Assembly (NCBI GenBank): GCA_022804995.1
Contig: JAAWUC010000007.1
Location: 1-37,625 of the forward strand
Length of the DNA stretch: 37,625 bases
Source of the DNA: Oscillospiraceae bacterium
Lineage (GTDB): Bacteria > Bacillota > Clostridia > Oscillospirales > Oscillospiraceae
Direction: 5' to 3'
How positions within the stretch are numbered: position 1 is the first letter of the stretch; every line of letters begins with the position of its first letter. This document shows positions 8,042-16,272 of this stretch, one piece after another. The notes below the pieces were generated by a model that was not told the origin of the DNA, ran no database searches, and saw only the letters and a list, made by a program, of their open reading frames with translations. The position numbers were made by a program, and so were the translations under genes.

Positions 8042-10000
8042 TTACTCGCCGTCCTCATCCTCCACAGGGGCGGGGGAGGGGGCCAGCAGAGCCCGGATGG
8101 ACAGGGAGATCTTCTTCTTCTCCTCGTCCACGGCGGTGATCTTAGCCTCCACGGTCTGGTTCTCCGCCAGTACATCCTCGGGCTTCTCAATCCGCCGGTC
8201 GGCGATCTGGGAGATGTGGATCAGCCCGTCCACACCGGGAACAACCTCGGCAAAGGCGCCGAAGGTCATCAGCTTCACGACGCGCACGCTGGCCACGTCG
8301 CCCACCTTGTAGGTGTCCATGAACACCTGCCAGGGATCGGTGCTGCGGTCCTTCACACCCAGGGAGATCTTCCGCTTCTCCGGGTCGTAGGAGATGACAT
8401 ACACATCCAGCGTGTCGCCCACGGCCACCAGCTCCCGGGGGTGCTTGATGCGGCTCCAGCTCAGATCGGAGATATGTACCATCCCGTCCACGCCGCCGAT
8501 GTCCACAAACACGCCGTAGCTGGTCATGCTCTTCACCGTGCCGGTGTAGCGCTTGCCCACCTCGATGTTGGCCCACACCTCGGCGGCGGCGGCGGCGCGC
8601 GCCTCCTGCTGCACAGCCTTGATGGATCCCACCACCCGGCGGCGGGCGCGGTTGACCTCCGTTACCCGCAGGGAGACCCGCTGCTTAACCAGCTGGCTCA
8701 TGGCCGCGTCCCGGGGCAGACCGGACTGGGAAGCGGGGACAAACACCCGCACGCCCTTCACGGAGACGACAACGCCGCCCTTGTTCTCCTCGGTGACAAT
8801 GCCCTCCATGACCTCCTTGTTGCTGCATGCCTCCTCAATGTTCTCCCAGACCTTTACGGCGTCCAGACGCTTCTTGGAGAGGGTCGCGTACCCCTCCACG
8901 TCGTTGACGCGGATGACGAACAGCTCGACCTCGTCGCCGATCTTCACCACGTCCTCGGGCTTGACCGTGGGATCGTCCGTCAACTGATCCAGGGGGATGT
9001 AACCGGCCTGCTTGCAGCCGAGATCGACGTGGACTTCGGTGGGGGTGATGGCCGTGACGACGCCGGTTACCTTATCTCCTGTATTCAAAGTATTGGTATA
9101 CTGTTCAAACATTTCGGCAAAATTTTCCATGCCCTCGCCCAGGATTTTTTCTTCACTCATCGTCTTATAGACCTCCTTTATGATGCTCGCAGGCGTGGAG
9201 GCCCCCGCGGTCAGACCAACCACGCGGCAGTCTGACAGTTCCTCCAAAGAAAGCTCGTCCGCGTTCTCGATCTGGAAAACATGGGAGCAATAGGTCCGGC
9301 ATATCTCTGTCAGGTGCTTTGTGTTGGCGCTTTTGGGATCACCAACCACCACCATAGCGTCCACTTCCGCGGCGATTTCAGCCGCCTCGGATTGACGATT
9401 ATGCGTAGCTCTACATATTGTATCAAATATTTTTAGGTTTGTACACTCTTTTTTGAAAAATTTCAGAGTAATTTCCCAAATTTCTTCTAGCATCGTGGTC
9501 TGGGAGACCAGCGTAAGGGGCGTTTCCCTAGGATTTTCAGCACTCGCCAGCCACGCGCGGGCCTCCTCGGGCCCAGAAAGTACCACCAGCCGCCGGCACC
9601 AGCCGGCGATTCCCCGGACCTCCGGGTGGTCCGCCTGGCCCACCATCACCGGCTGACGGCCCTCTGCCTCCGCCTGACGGACAACATCCCGGAGAAGCGC
9701 CACCCGGGGACAGGTGGCGTCCACCAGCTCCGCCCCCCGGGCCCGGAGCACCTCCCCCACGCCCGCCGCCTCCCCGTGGGCCCGGAGGAGCACTCTGTCC
9801 CCCGGACCGGCCTCCTCCGGCGAGGAGAGGACGGCCATCCCACGGCGGGCCAGCTCCTCCACCACATGGCGGTTGTGAATGACCGGCCCCAGCATCCGGG
9901 CGGAGCCGGGGTACCGCTCCGCCAGATCCTCCGCCAGCTTCACCGCCCGGGCCACGCCATAGCAGAACCCGGCGCTCTTTGCCAGCACTATTTTTTCCAT
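8042..10000 (-). CDS. ispH-rpsA: IspH - ribosomal protein S1 fusion
   Basis: A 652-residue fusion. Residues 1-~280 are 4-hydroxy-3-methylbut-2-enyl diphosphate reductase, last step of the MEP isoprenoid pathway. The [4Fe-4S] cysteines are Cys13 (AGFCYG), Cys97 (DATCP) and Cys196 (DTICRATHNRQ). Residues ~305-640 hold four S1 RNA-binding repeats (about 309-378, 396-462, 483-552, 568-638) with GVFVDIGGVDGMVHISDLSW-type sequences, and an acidic tail. Such fusions are known in Clostridia. The start overlaps plsC by 13 nt and has GGAGG nearby. At codon 281 an in-frame ATG is preceded by AAGGAGGT, and the S1 part matches a normal free S1 N-terminus there, so a separate S1 may also be made. The DNA for residues ~175-200 is strikingly AT-rich compared with the rest. 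Confidence 0.95.
   Translation of the reverse strand: MEKIVLAKSAGFCYGVARAVKLAEDLAERYPGSARMLGPVIHNRHVVEELARRGMAVLSSPEEAGPGDRVLLRAHGEAAGVGEVLRARGAELVDATCPRVALLRDVVRQAEAEGRQPVMVGQADHPEVRGIAGWCRRLVVLSGPEEARAWLASAENPRETPLTLVSQTTMLEEIWEITLKFFKKECTNLKIFDTICRATHNRQSEAAEIAAEVDAMVVVGDPKSANTKHLTEICRTYCSHVFQIENADELSLEELSDCRVVGLTAGASTPASIIKEVYKTMSEEKILGEGMENFAEMFEQYTNTLNTGDKVTGVVTAITPTEVHVDLGCKQAGYIPLDQLTDDPTVKPEDVVKIGDEVELFVIRVNDVEGYATLSKKRLDAVKVWENIEEACSNKEVMEGIVTEENKGGVVVSVKGVRVFVPASQSGLPRDAAMSQLVKQRVSLRVTEVNRARRRVVGSIKAVQQEARAAAAAEVWANIEVGKRYTGTVKSMTSYGVFVDIGGVDGMVHISDLSWSRIKHPRELVAVGDTLDVYVISYDPEKRKISLGVKDRSTDPWQVFMDTYKVGDVASVRVVKLMTFGAFAEVVPGVDGLIHISQIADRRIEKPEDVLAENQTVEAKITAVDEEKKKISLSIRALLAPSPAPVEDEDGE
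9158..9178 (-). promoter_or_regulatory. Internal ribosome site for free S1
   Basis: AAGGAGGT (9178-9171), 10 nt before the in-frame ATG at 9160-9158 (Met281). This is as good a Shine-Dalgarno as any in the window and would start a 372-residue S1 protein. The same bases encode Lys-Glu-Val of the fusion, so chance cannot be excluded. Confidence 0.6.
9417..9445 (-). promoter_or_regulatory. Possible internal promoter inside ispH
   Basis: TGTACA (9445-9440), 17 nt, TACAAT (9422-9417), lying in an AT-rich island within the ispH coding sequence and about 250 nt upstream of the internal S1 start. It could give S1 its own transcript. Confidence 0.4.
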
Positions 10001-10590
10001 CCGTCCACCTCCGCCAGGGCGTAGATCCGCTCCAGCAGCTCCTCCGCCACCTGGCGGTTCTCCTCCTGGGTGGGCCGGCGTCCGGCGATGACCGGGGTGT
10101 AGGGCTCGCCGAACACCACTGTGGTCCGTCGCAGGAATTTCCGCTTCCCGCCGCAGTACACCGGGATGATGGGCACGCCGGCCCTGGTGGACAGCAGCGT
10201 CACGCCGCCCTTGGCGTCCGCCTCCCCCTGTTCATCCACCCGGGTGCCCTCCGGAAACATCAGCAGCCGCTTCCCCTCCCGCAGGCTGTTCAGGGAGAAG
10301 CGCATGGCGGTCAGATCGTTTCCGCCCCGCTTTACCGGGAAGGCCCCTAGCTTTCGGAACAGCCACCCCAGAGGCGGGATGCGGAAGAGCTGCTCCTTCC
10401 CCATAAAGACCATTCCGGCGGTCCGGGGCATGGCGATGGCCACCAGGATCGGGTCCCAGCCGCTGGTGTGGTTGGGGCAGATAAGGGCCCCGCCCTCCGG
10501 CAGGTGCTCCAGCCCCACCGTCCGCATGGGGAAGAAGAAGCGGATAAAGGGGGCCAGCAGGGCATGGGCAAACATATAAAACCGGTTCAT
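9988..10590 (-). CDS. plsC: 1-acyl-sn-glycerol-3-phosphate acyltransferase
   Basis: A 200-residue membrane-associated acyltransferase that adds the second acyl chain to lysophosphatidate to make phosphatidate. The N-terminus is hydrophobic. The catalytic HX4D is NHTSGWD (His41, Asp46), FPEGTR is at 112-117, and the G-x-FPVKRGG and IPIIPVY blocks are present. The frame is open to 10668, but the ATG at 10590 matches the family N-terminus, overlaps the cmk stop by 4 nt (ATGA) and follows AGGAGG. It sits in the order cmk-plsC-ispH-rpsA, common in Clostridia. Confidence 0.94.
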   Translation of the reverse strand: MNRFYMFAHALLAPFIRFFFPMRTVGLEHLPEGGALICPNHTSGWDPILVAIAMPRTAGMVFMGKEQLFRIPPLGWLFRKLGAFPVKRGGNDLTAMRFSLNSLREGKRLLMFPEGTRVDEQGEADAKGGVTLLSTRAGVPIIPVYCGGKRKFLRRTTVVFGEPYTPVIAGRRPTQEENRQVAEELLERIYALAEVDGWKK

Positions 10591-11267
10591 GCCTCCATAT
10601 GCCTCCTGATGATCGCCAGAATCCGCTCCCGGCTCTGGCGGAAGGTGCAGCCGGTGGTGTCCAGGCACACCGCGTCCTCCGCCGGGCGCAGGGGGGCGGC
10701 GGCGCGGTGGGTATCGTTGTAGTCCCGCTCCTCCACCTCCCGGAGAATATCCTCATAGGTCTTTTCCGTTCCCCGCTCCCGCAGCTCCTCCCAGCGGCGG
10801 CGGGCCCGGTCCTCAGGGGAGGCGGTGAGGAAGATTTTCACCTGGGCCTCCGGCAGGACCACGGTGCCGATGTCCCGGCCATCCATGATGACGCTCCGCT
10901 CCCGGGCCAGGCTCCGCTGCATCTCCATCAGAAAAGCCCGGACCTCCGGAATACCGGAGACAGCGGAGGTGAACATGGAGATCTCCGGCAGGCGGATGCG
11001 CTCGGTCACGTCCTCTCCGTTGAGGAACATCCGCTGGAGCCCGCCGTCCCCATAGCGCAGATCAATATGGATCTCCGGCAGGGCGGCGGTGACCGCTGCC
11101 CTGTCAGCGGGGTCGATGCCCCGGTCAAATATATACAGGCTCACCGTGCGGTAGATAGCCCCGGTGTCCACGTAGACAAAGCCCAGTTCCTGGGCGGCGC
11201 TTCTGGCGATGCTGCTCTTTCCCGCGCCGCTGGGTCCGTCAATGGCTACGGCGATATGCTTTCCCAT
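10587..11267 (-). CDS. cmk: Cytidylate kinase
   Basis: Phosphorylates CMP and dCMP with ATP in the cytoplasm, feeding CTP for nucleic acids and phospholipid precursors. The 226-residue length is typical. The P-loop is GPSGAGKS (11-18), followed by VDTGAIYRTV; DGRDIGTVV carries the CMP-binding Arg-Asp, and the lid region ASPEDRARRRWEEL is present. It is 38 nt downstream of the flavoprotein gene and coupled to plsC by a 4-nt overlap. The start follows AAGGGA about 8 nt upstream. Confidence 0.97.
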   Translation of the reverse strand: MGKHIAVAIDGPSGAGKSSIARSAAQELGFVYVDTGAIYRTVSLYIFDRGIDPADRAAVTAALPEIHIDLRYGDGGLQRMFLNGEDVTERIRLPEISMFTSAVSGIPEVRAFLMEMQRSLARERSVIMDGRDIGTVVLPEAQVKIFLTASPEDRARRRWEELRERGTEKTYEDILREVEERDYNDTHRAAAPLRPAEDAVCLDTTGCTFRQSRERILAIIRRHMEA

Positions 11268-11305
11268 GCTCCCATCCCTTCCCGTCTATACAATATATGA
11301 TACGC

Positions 11306-12541
11306 TTACCACAGCGACTCCGCCGCCGCCGATCCCGCCAGATGGCCGGTGGACCAGGCGATCTGGAGGTTGAAGCCGCCGGTGTAGGCGTCCACATCCA
11401 GCACCTCCCCGGCGAAGTAGAGGCCGGGGCACACCTTGGAGCCCATCGTCGAGGGGTCCACCTCCCCCACGGTTACGCCGCCGGAGGTGACGATAGCCTC
11501 CTCCACCGGGCGGGGGCCGGTGATCTCCACCGGCAGGGCCTTTAGGAGAACGGCCAGCTGCCGCCGCTGCTCCCGGGTGATGTCGTGGACCTTCCGCCGG
11601 GGGTCGACGCCGCTCCGCTCGACCAGGGGGCCGATGAGCTTCTTGGGCAGCAGTTCGTCCAGGGCGTTGATCAGATCGCTGTTGGGGCGCTTGGCGAAGT
11701 CGGCCAGCAGGCGCTTATCCAGCTTCTGTTCGTCCAGCCCCGGCTTGAGGTCAATCTCCAGCCGGTACCGCCTCTCCCCGAACCGCCGCATATGGGCGGA
11801 GGCGGAGAGGACCAGGGGGCCGCTGACGCCGAAGTGGGTGAAGAGCATCTCCCCCAGCTCCTCAAAGATCTTTTTGTCATTCTCATAGGCCCGCAGAGTC
11901 ACGTTCCGCAGGCTGAGCCCCTGGAGGGCGGCGCACAGCGCCTCCGGCCCGCACAGGGGCACCAGGGATCCCCGGGGCGCCTGGACGGTGTGGCCCGCAG
12001 ACTTCGCCAGACGGTAGCCGTCCCCGGTGCTGCCGGTGCGGGGATAGCTGACGCCGCCGGTGGCGAGGATCACCCGGCCCGCCTCATACTGCTCCCGCTC
12101 CCCCCGGACGCCGGAGAGAGCCTGCTCCCGGAAGAGCAGGGCCTCCGCCCGGTCCCGGACGATGTCCACCCCCAGCTCCCGGAGGTATTTCTCCAGAGCC
12201 CCGCTGATATCGAATGCCCGGTCGGACACGGGAAACACCCGGTTTCCCCGCTCCGTTTTCAGCGGAACGCCCCGGACCTCGAAAAACGCCCGCACATCGG
12301 CGCTGTCGAAGCGGGAAAAGGCGCTGTAGAGAAACCTTCCGTTACGGGGCACGTTCCGCAGAAGCTCCTCCACCGGGCAGTCGTTTGTTACGTTGCACCG
12401 GCCCTTGCCGGTGATGTTCAGCTTTTTTCCCAGCCGCTCCATGGGCTCCAGAAGCAGAACCCGGGCCCCGCCCTCGGCGGCGGCGGCAGAGGCCATCATG
12501 CCGGCGGGACCGCCCCCCACCGTAATTACATCATACATCAT
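11306..12541 (-). CDS. BaiN/HI0933-family FAD-dependent oxidoreductase
   Basis: A 411-residue flavoprotein of the HI0933/YhiN (BaiN/RdsA-like) family. The N-terminal FAD-binding Rossmann motif is VGGGPAGMMA. Family blocks include GKGRCNVTND, the TGGVSYPRTGSTGDGY segment and the C-terminal GGV...STMGSKVCPGLYFAGEVLDVDAYTG region, written here only in part. Substrate unknown; some relatives reduce bile-acid intermediates, but that should not be assumed for this copy. The start is uncertain: ATG at 12541 or 12538, or TTG at 12553, all overlapping the end of the regulator gene. No good Shine-Dalgarno is visible, so translation probably depends on coupling to rpiR. Confidence 0.9.
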   Translation of the reverse strand: MMYDVITVGGGPAGMMASAAAAEGGARVLLLEPMERLGKKLNITGKGRCNVTNDCPVEELLRNVPRNGRFLYSAFSRFDSADVRAFFEVRGVPLKTERGNRVFPVSDRAFDISGALEKYLRELGVDIVRDRAEALLFREQALSGVRGEREQYEAGRVILATGGVSYPRTGSTGDGYRLAKSAGHTVQAPRGSLVPLCGPEALCAALQGLSLRNVTLRAYENDKKIFEELGEMLFTHFGVSGPLVLSASAHMRRFGERRYRLEIDLKPGLDEQKLDKRLLADFAKRPNSDLINALDELLPKKLIGPLVERSGVDPRRKVHDITREQRRQLAVLLKALPVEITGPRPVEEAIVTSGGVTVGEVDPSTMGSKVCPGLYFAGEVLDVDAYTGGFNLQIAWSTGHLAGSAAAESLW

Positions 12542-13397
12542 CGTTGTACCCAAATACGCCGTATTCGTCCCAGATGCTCTCCAGACGGTTAAAAATCATG
12601 GCGATGTCCGTGTTTTTCCGGTGGCCGGCCGCAACGATCAGGGCGTTGAGCAGGCTGAAGGGGGCCACCAGGGAGTCCACAAAGGAGATCATATCGCTGT
12701 GGGCCAGCAGGGCTGAGGAGGCCATGGGGTACAGCGGGGAAACGGGGCTGTCCGTAATGGCCACCACGTCCGCCCCCCGGTCCCGGGCGAACTGGACGCC
12801 CTTTACCGTGGACTGGGAGTACCGTGGAAAGCTGATGCCCAGCAGCAGATCCCCCGGGCCGATGCGCAGGATGCTCTCCAGAATATCCCCCGCGCTGTTG
12901 CTGGTCACTAGGGTGACGTTTTCAAAAATAAGGTGGAGGTAGAAATGGAGGTAGCCCGCCAGAAAGGAGCTGGAGCGGACGCCCAGAATATAGATATGCC
13001 GGGCGGCCAGCAGTTTATCCACCACCACGCTGAAGGCGGCGCGGTCCACTGCGTCCACAGCCAGCCGGATTTTGTCCATGTCCCGCTGGAGAACGTTCGT
13101 GATCAGATCCGCGCTGAAGAGGGTGTCGTTGGAAGCCTGAATGCGCTGGATGGAGGTGAGCTTGCTGCGGACCAACTCCTGGAGGGCCTTCTGCATGGCA
13201 GGATAGCCGTCGTAGCCCAGCACGGCGGCGAAGCGCACTACCGTGGACTCGCTGACACCCACCAGACATCCCAGCCGGCTGGCGGTCATGAAGGCGGCCT
13301 TGTCGTAGTCGGACAGGATGTAGGCCGCGATCCGCTTCTGGCCCTTGGAGAAACCGGCCTGATTCTCCTGTATGGTATGTAGCACGTCCTTCGTCAT
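12531..13397 (-). CDS. MurR/RpiR-family transcriptional regulator
   Basis: A 288-residue regulator: N-terminal HTH_6 domain (1-~77) with the recognition stretch GVSESTVVRFAAVLGYDGYP, and a C-terminal SIS sugar-phosphate-binding domain (~110-250) with ILGVRSSSF and GISFPRYSQST. Such proteins usually sense phosphosugars and control sugar catabolism. Here no sugar genes adjoin; it heads an operon of flavoprotein, cmk, plsC and ispH-rpsA. Start at 13397 chosen for GGGAGGAGG 7 nt upstream, rather than the codon at 13415. Its promoter -10 overlaps a perfect small palindrome, suggesting autoregulation. Confidence 0.92.
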   Translation of the reverse strand: MTKDVLHTIQENQAGFSKGQKRIAAYILSDYDKAAFMTASRLGCLVGVSESTVVRFAAVLGYDGYPAMQKALQELVRSKLTSIQRIQASNDTLFSADLITNVLQRDMDKIRLAVDAVDRAAFSVVVDKLLAARHIYILGVRSSSFLAGYLHFYLHLIFENVTLVTSNSAGDILESILRIGPGDLLLGISFPRYSQSTVKGVQFARDRGADVVAITDSPVSPLYPMASSALLAHSDMISFVDSLVAPFSLLNALIVAAGHRKNTDIAMIFNRLESIWDEYGVFGYNDDV

Positions 13398-13424
13398 CGT
13401 TCCGCCTCCTCCCAAGCATACCTA

Positions 13425-13456
13425 TGTATCATACACAAAAAGGGCGAAAAGTACAA
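13425..13456 (-). promoter_or_regulatory. Promoter and palindrome of the rpiR operon
   Basis: TTGTAC (13456-13451), 17 nt, TATGAT (13433-13428). The -10 lies inside TGTAT-C-ATACA (13425-13435), a perfect 5-bp inverted repeat that could be an operator. Confidence 0.7.
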
Positions 13457-13523
13457 GGGAAAACCGGAAAAATTTTTGTGCGGAGGAAAAGCAAAATAAA
13501 ATGCCAAAAACCTCAGCGCCCTC

Positions 13524-13552
13524 TTGCCAAAACCGGGCGGACAGGCTAGAAT
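13524..13552 (+). promoter_or_regulatory. Sigma-A promoter of the radical-SAM pair
   Basis: TTGCCA (13524-13529), 17 nt, TAGAAT (13547-13552), about 50 nt before the GTG start. Confidence 0.7.
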
Positions 13553-13604
13553 GTGAGGGGATTGATTCCGGGGCGCCCTGCCCCGAGAGACTGAGGAGTT
13601 TACT

Positions 13605-15440
13605 GTGGATAAGAGATTAGAACGTGTTCTGCCCCGTGTGCAGAAGCCCGCCCGGTACGTAGGCGGCGAGTACAACGCCGTGATGAAGGACAAGGGGGAG
13701 GTGGATGTCCGCTTCGCCTTCTGCTTCCCGGACACCTACGAAATCGGGATGTCCAACCTGGGGATGCGCATCCTCTACGGCGTGATGAACGAGATGCCCG
13801 GCGTCTGGTGCGAGCGGGTGTTTGCCCCCTGGGGGGACATGGAGGAGGAGCTCCGCAAAAACGGCATCCCCCTCTATGCCCTGGAGTCCGGGGACCCGGT
13901 GCGGGAATTTGACATCGTGGGGTTCTCCGTGGGCTACGAGATGGCCTGCACCGCCATGCTCAATATGCTGGATTTGTCCGGCATCCCCCTGCGCAGCGCA
14001 GACCGGCCCGGTCTGACGCCCCTGGTGATTGCCGGGGGAACCGCTATGTACAACGCCGAGCCGGTGGCGGATTTCCTGGACCTGGCCCTCATCGGGGAGG
14101 GGGAGGACCTGCTGCCCGAGGTCATCGCCCTCTACCGGCAGGCGAAGCGGGAGAGCTGGGACAAGCCCCGCTTCCTCCGGGCGGCGGCGCAAATACAGGG
14201 CGTATATGTGCCCTCCCTCTATGACGTTTCGTATCACAAAAACGGCACAATTCGGGCCATTATCCCCCTGGACGGCGCGCCGGAGAAGGTCGTCAAGCGG
14301 GTGGTCCACGACATGGACAAATCCTACTACCCCGCTAAAACCATCGTCCCCTCCACGGAGATTGTCCACGACCGGATTACCCTGGAGGTGTTCCGGGGGT
14401 GCATCCGGGGGTGCCGGTTCTGCCAGGCGGGGTATGTCTACCGCCCGGTGCGCTGCCGGAGCAGGGAGCAGCTGGTGGAGTACGGCAAAGCCGCTGTCCA
14501 GGACTCCGGCTATCAGGAGATGACCCTCAGCTCCCTGTCCACCAGCGACTATCCGGAGCTGGTGGGGCTGTGCGACGGCCTGGGGGATTTCTGCGGGGAA
14601 AACCATGTGAATCTGAGCCTGCCCTCCCTGCGGGCGGACAACTTCTCCATGGAGCTGATGCAGAGGCTCCAGAGGGGGAGGAAGGCCGGCCTCACCTTCG
14701 CCCCCGAGGCCGGCACCCAGCGGCTGCGGGACGCCATCAACAAGAACCTCACCGAGGAGGACCTGACCGAGAGTCTGAAGACCGCCTTCTCCGGCGGCTG
14801 GAGCTCGGTAAAGCTCTACTATATGCTGGGCCTGCCCACGGAGACGGACGAGGACATCCTGGGCATCGCCGAGATGACCAAGCACGCCGTCCACACCTGG
14901 CGGGAGTACGCCAGCAATAAAAACCGCCCCCTGCGGCTGACGGTGTCCACCTCCTGGTTTGTGCCCAAGCCCTTCACCGCCTTCCAGTGGGAGGCGCAGA
15001 TTACCCGGGAGGAGTACGAGCGGCGGGTGAAGCTCCTGCGCTCCGCCATCACCGCCAAGGCCGTCACCTACAACTGGCACGACGGGGACACCAGCTTCCT
15101 GGAGGCTGTCCTGGCCCGGGGGGACCGGCGGCTGAGCTATGTGCTGGAGGCCGCCTGGCGGAGGGGCGCGAAGCTGGACGCCTGGACGGATTATTTCGAT
15201 TTAAGCCGCTGGACGGAGGCGTTTGCGGAGTGCGGCCTGGACCCGGCTTTCTACGCCAACCGGGAGCGGAGTCGGGAGGAGCTCCTGCCCTGGAGCATGA
15301 TCTCCTGCTATGTATCTGACGACTATCTCTGGCGTCAGCGGGAACTGGCCTACCAGTCCGTCACCACCCCGGACTGCCGGACGAAATGCAGCGGCTGCGG
15401 GGCCAATCAGGTGGAAGGAGGGGAGTGCTATCATGGCTAA
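13605..15440 (+). CDS. TIGR03960-type B12-binding radical-SAM protein
   Basis: A 611-residue protein: an N-terminal B12-binding-like region (~20-180), a radical-SAM core with the [4Fe-4S] motif C-x3-C-x2-C at Cys266, Cys270 and Cys273, and a Cys-rich tail (CRTKCSGCG) close to the end. It belongs to the uncharacterised family that occurs next to, or fused with, the DUF2344 protein in Clostridia; the pair often adjoins ribonuclease G and ribosomal genes, suggesting an RNA or ribosome modification role, which is unproven. GTG start with GAGGAG 7 nt upstream. It overlaps the next gene by 8 nt. Confidence 0.93.
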   Translation: MDKRLERVLPRVQKPARYVGGEYNAVMKDKGEVDVRFAFCFPDTYEIGMSNLGMRILYGVMNEMPGVWCERVFAPWGDMEEELRKNGIPLYALESGDPVREFDIVGFSVGYEMACTAMLNMLDLSGIPLRSADRPGLTPLVIAGGTAMYNAEPVADFLDLALIGEGEDLLPEVIALYRQAKRESWDKPRFLRAAAQIQGVYVPSLYDVSYHKNGTIRAIIPLDGAPEKVVKRVVHDMDKSYYPAKTIVPSTEIVHDRITLEVFRGCIRGCRFCQAGYVYRPVRCRSREQLVEYGKAAVQDSGYQEMTLSSLSTSDYPELVGLCDGLGDFCGENHVNLSLPSLRADNFSMELMQRLQRGRKAGLTFAPEAGTQRLRDAINKNLTEEDLTESLKTAFSGGWSSVKLYYMLGLPTETDEDILGIAEMTKHAVHTWREYASNKNRPLRLTVSTSWFVPKPFTAFQWEAQITREEYERRVKLLRSAITAKAVTYNWHDGDTSFLEAVLARGDRRLSYVLEAAWRRGAKLDAWTDYFDLSRWTEAFAECGLDPAFYANRERSREELLPWSMISCYVSDDYLWRQRELAYQSVTTPDCRTKCSGCGANQVEGGECYHG

Positions 15441-16095
15441 GCTGCGTCTCGTGTTTGCCAAGGAGGGGAGGGCGGTCTACCTGTCCCACCTGGATTTGCT
15501 GCGGACCTTCCAGCGGGTGTTCCTGCGCCGGGGGCTGGTTCTGCGCCACTCCCAGGGCTTCCATCCCCATCCCATCCTCTCCTTTGCCCTGCCCCTGCCG
15601 CTGGGGCAGAGCAGCGCCTGTGAAATCCTGGATTTTGAGGTTGTGGAGGAGCTGGACGGCTCCGCCCTGCCCGACGCCCTCAACCCCTATATGCCCGAGG
15701 GCATCCGGGCTCTCTCCTGCGCGCCGCCCGTCCGTCCGGTCCGGGAGCTGGAGCGCCTGCGGGCCCGGGCAGAGCTGGTTTACGACGGCGGCGTCCCGGC
15801 GGAGGCGGCGGAGAAGCTCCGCGCCCTCCTCACCGGGGAGAGCGTGGTCATTCAGAAGCGGACCAAGCACAAATCCCTGGCGGACGTGGACATCCGCCCC
15901 ATGCTCCACACGCTGGACATCCAGGCGGAGGGGGACCGGCTGTTCCTGCTGGCGGAGGTGTCCGCCCAGAACCCGGGGCTGAACCCGGCCTTGCTTGCCG
16001 CGGCGGCGGAGCGGTATCTGCCGGAGCTGGCGCCGGATTTCGTCCAGGTCCGCCGCCTGGCGGTGTTGGACGGCGGGGGAAATCTCTTCCGGTAA
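15433..16095 (+). CDS. TIGR03936 / DUF2344 radical-SAM-linked protein
   Basis: A 220-residue protein of the family that always accompanies the TIGR03960 radical-SAM enzyme. Typical opening: LRLVFAKEGRAVYLSHLDLL, then RRGLVLRHSQGFHPHP. Function unknown; presumed partner in the same modification. The start at 15433 has AAGGAGGGG upstream within the end of the previous gene (8-nt overlap), so the two are coupled. The frame is open back to 15310, but that part is a shadow of the radical-SAM gene. Confidence 0.92.
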   Translation: MAKLRLVFAKEGRAVYLSHLDLLRTFQRVFLRRGLVLRHSQGFHPHPILSFALPLPLGQSSACEILDFEVVEELDGSALPDALNPYMPEGIRALSCAPPVRPVRELERLRARAELVYDGGVPAEAAEKLRALLTGESVVIQKRTKHKSLADVDIRPMLHTLDIQAEGDRLFLLAEVSAQNPGLNPALLAAAAERYLPELAPDFVQVRRLAVLDGGGNLFR

Positions 16096-16175
16096 ATTAA
16101 TGGAAATTTAAAAATTGTTCTATACTGAAATTAAACAGCTTGGCCTATACTAGTACAAATAATACAGTTTATCTC

Positions 16176-16221
16176 CGGCGCGGGGCCCCGCGCCGTTCCG
16201 GGCGGCAGAGCCGCCCGGAAC
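16176..16221. repeat. Tandem GC-rich palindromes in a leader
   Basis: A perfect 20-bp palindrome (16176-16195) abuts a 12-bp perfect stem with 3-nt loop (16195-16206 with 16210-16221). Neither is followed by a T-run. They lie between an AT-rich stretch (16096-16170, possible promoter, no convincing -35) and the glycosyltransferase start at 16273. Confidence 0.6.
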
Positions 16222-16272
16222 GCTTAGGGAGGGCTGCCCCAGCGGTCCGGAGACGAACAGGAGGATTTGCAT

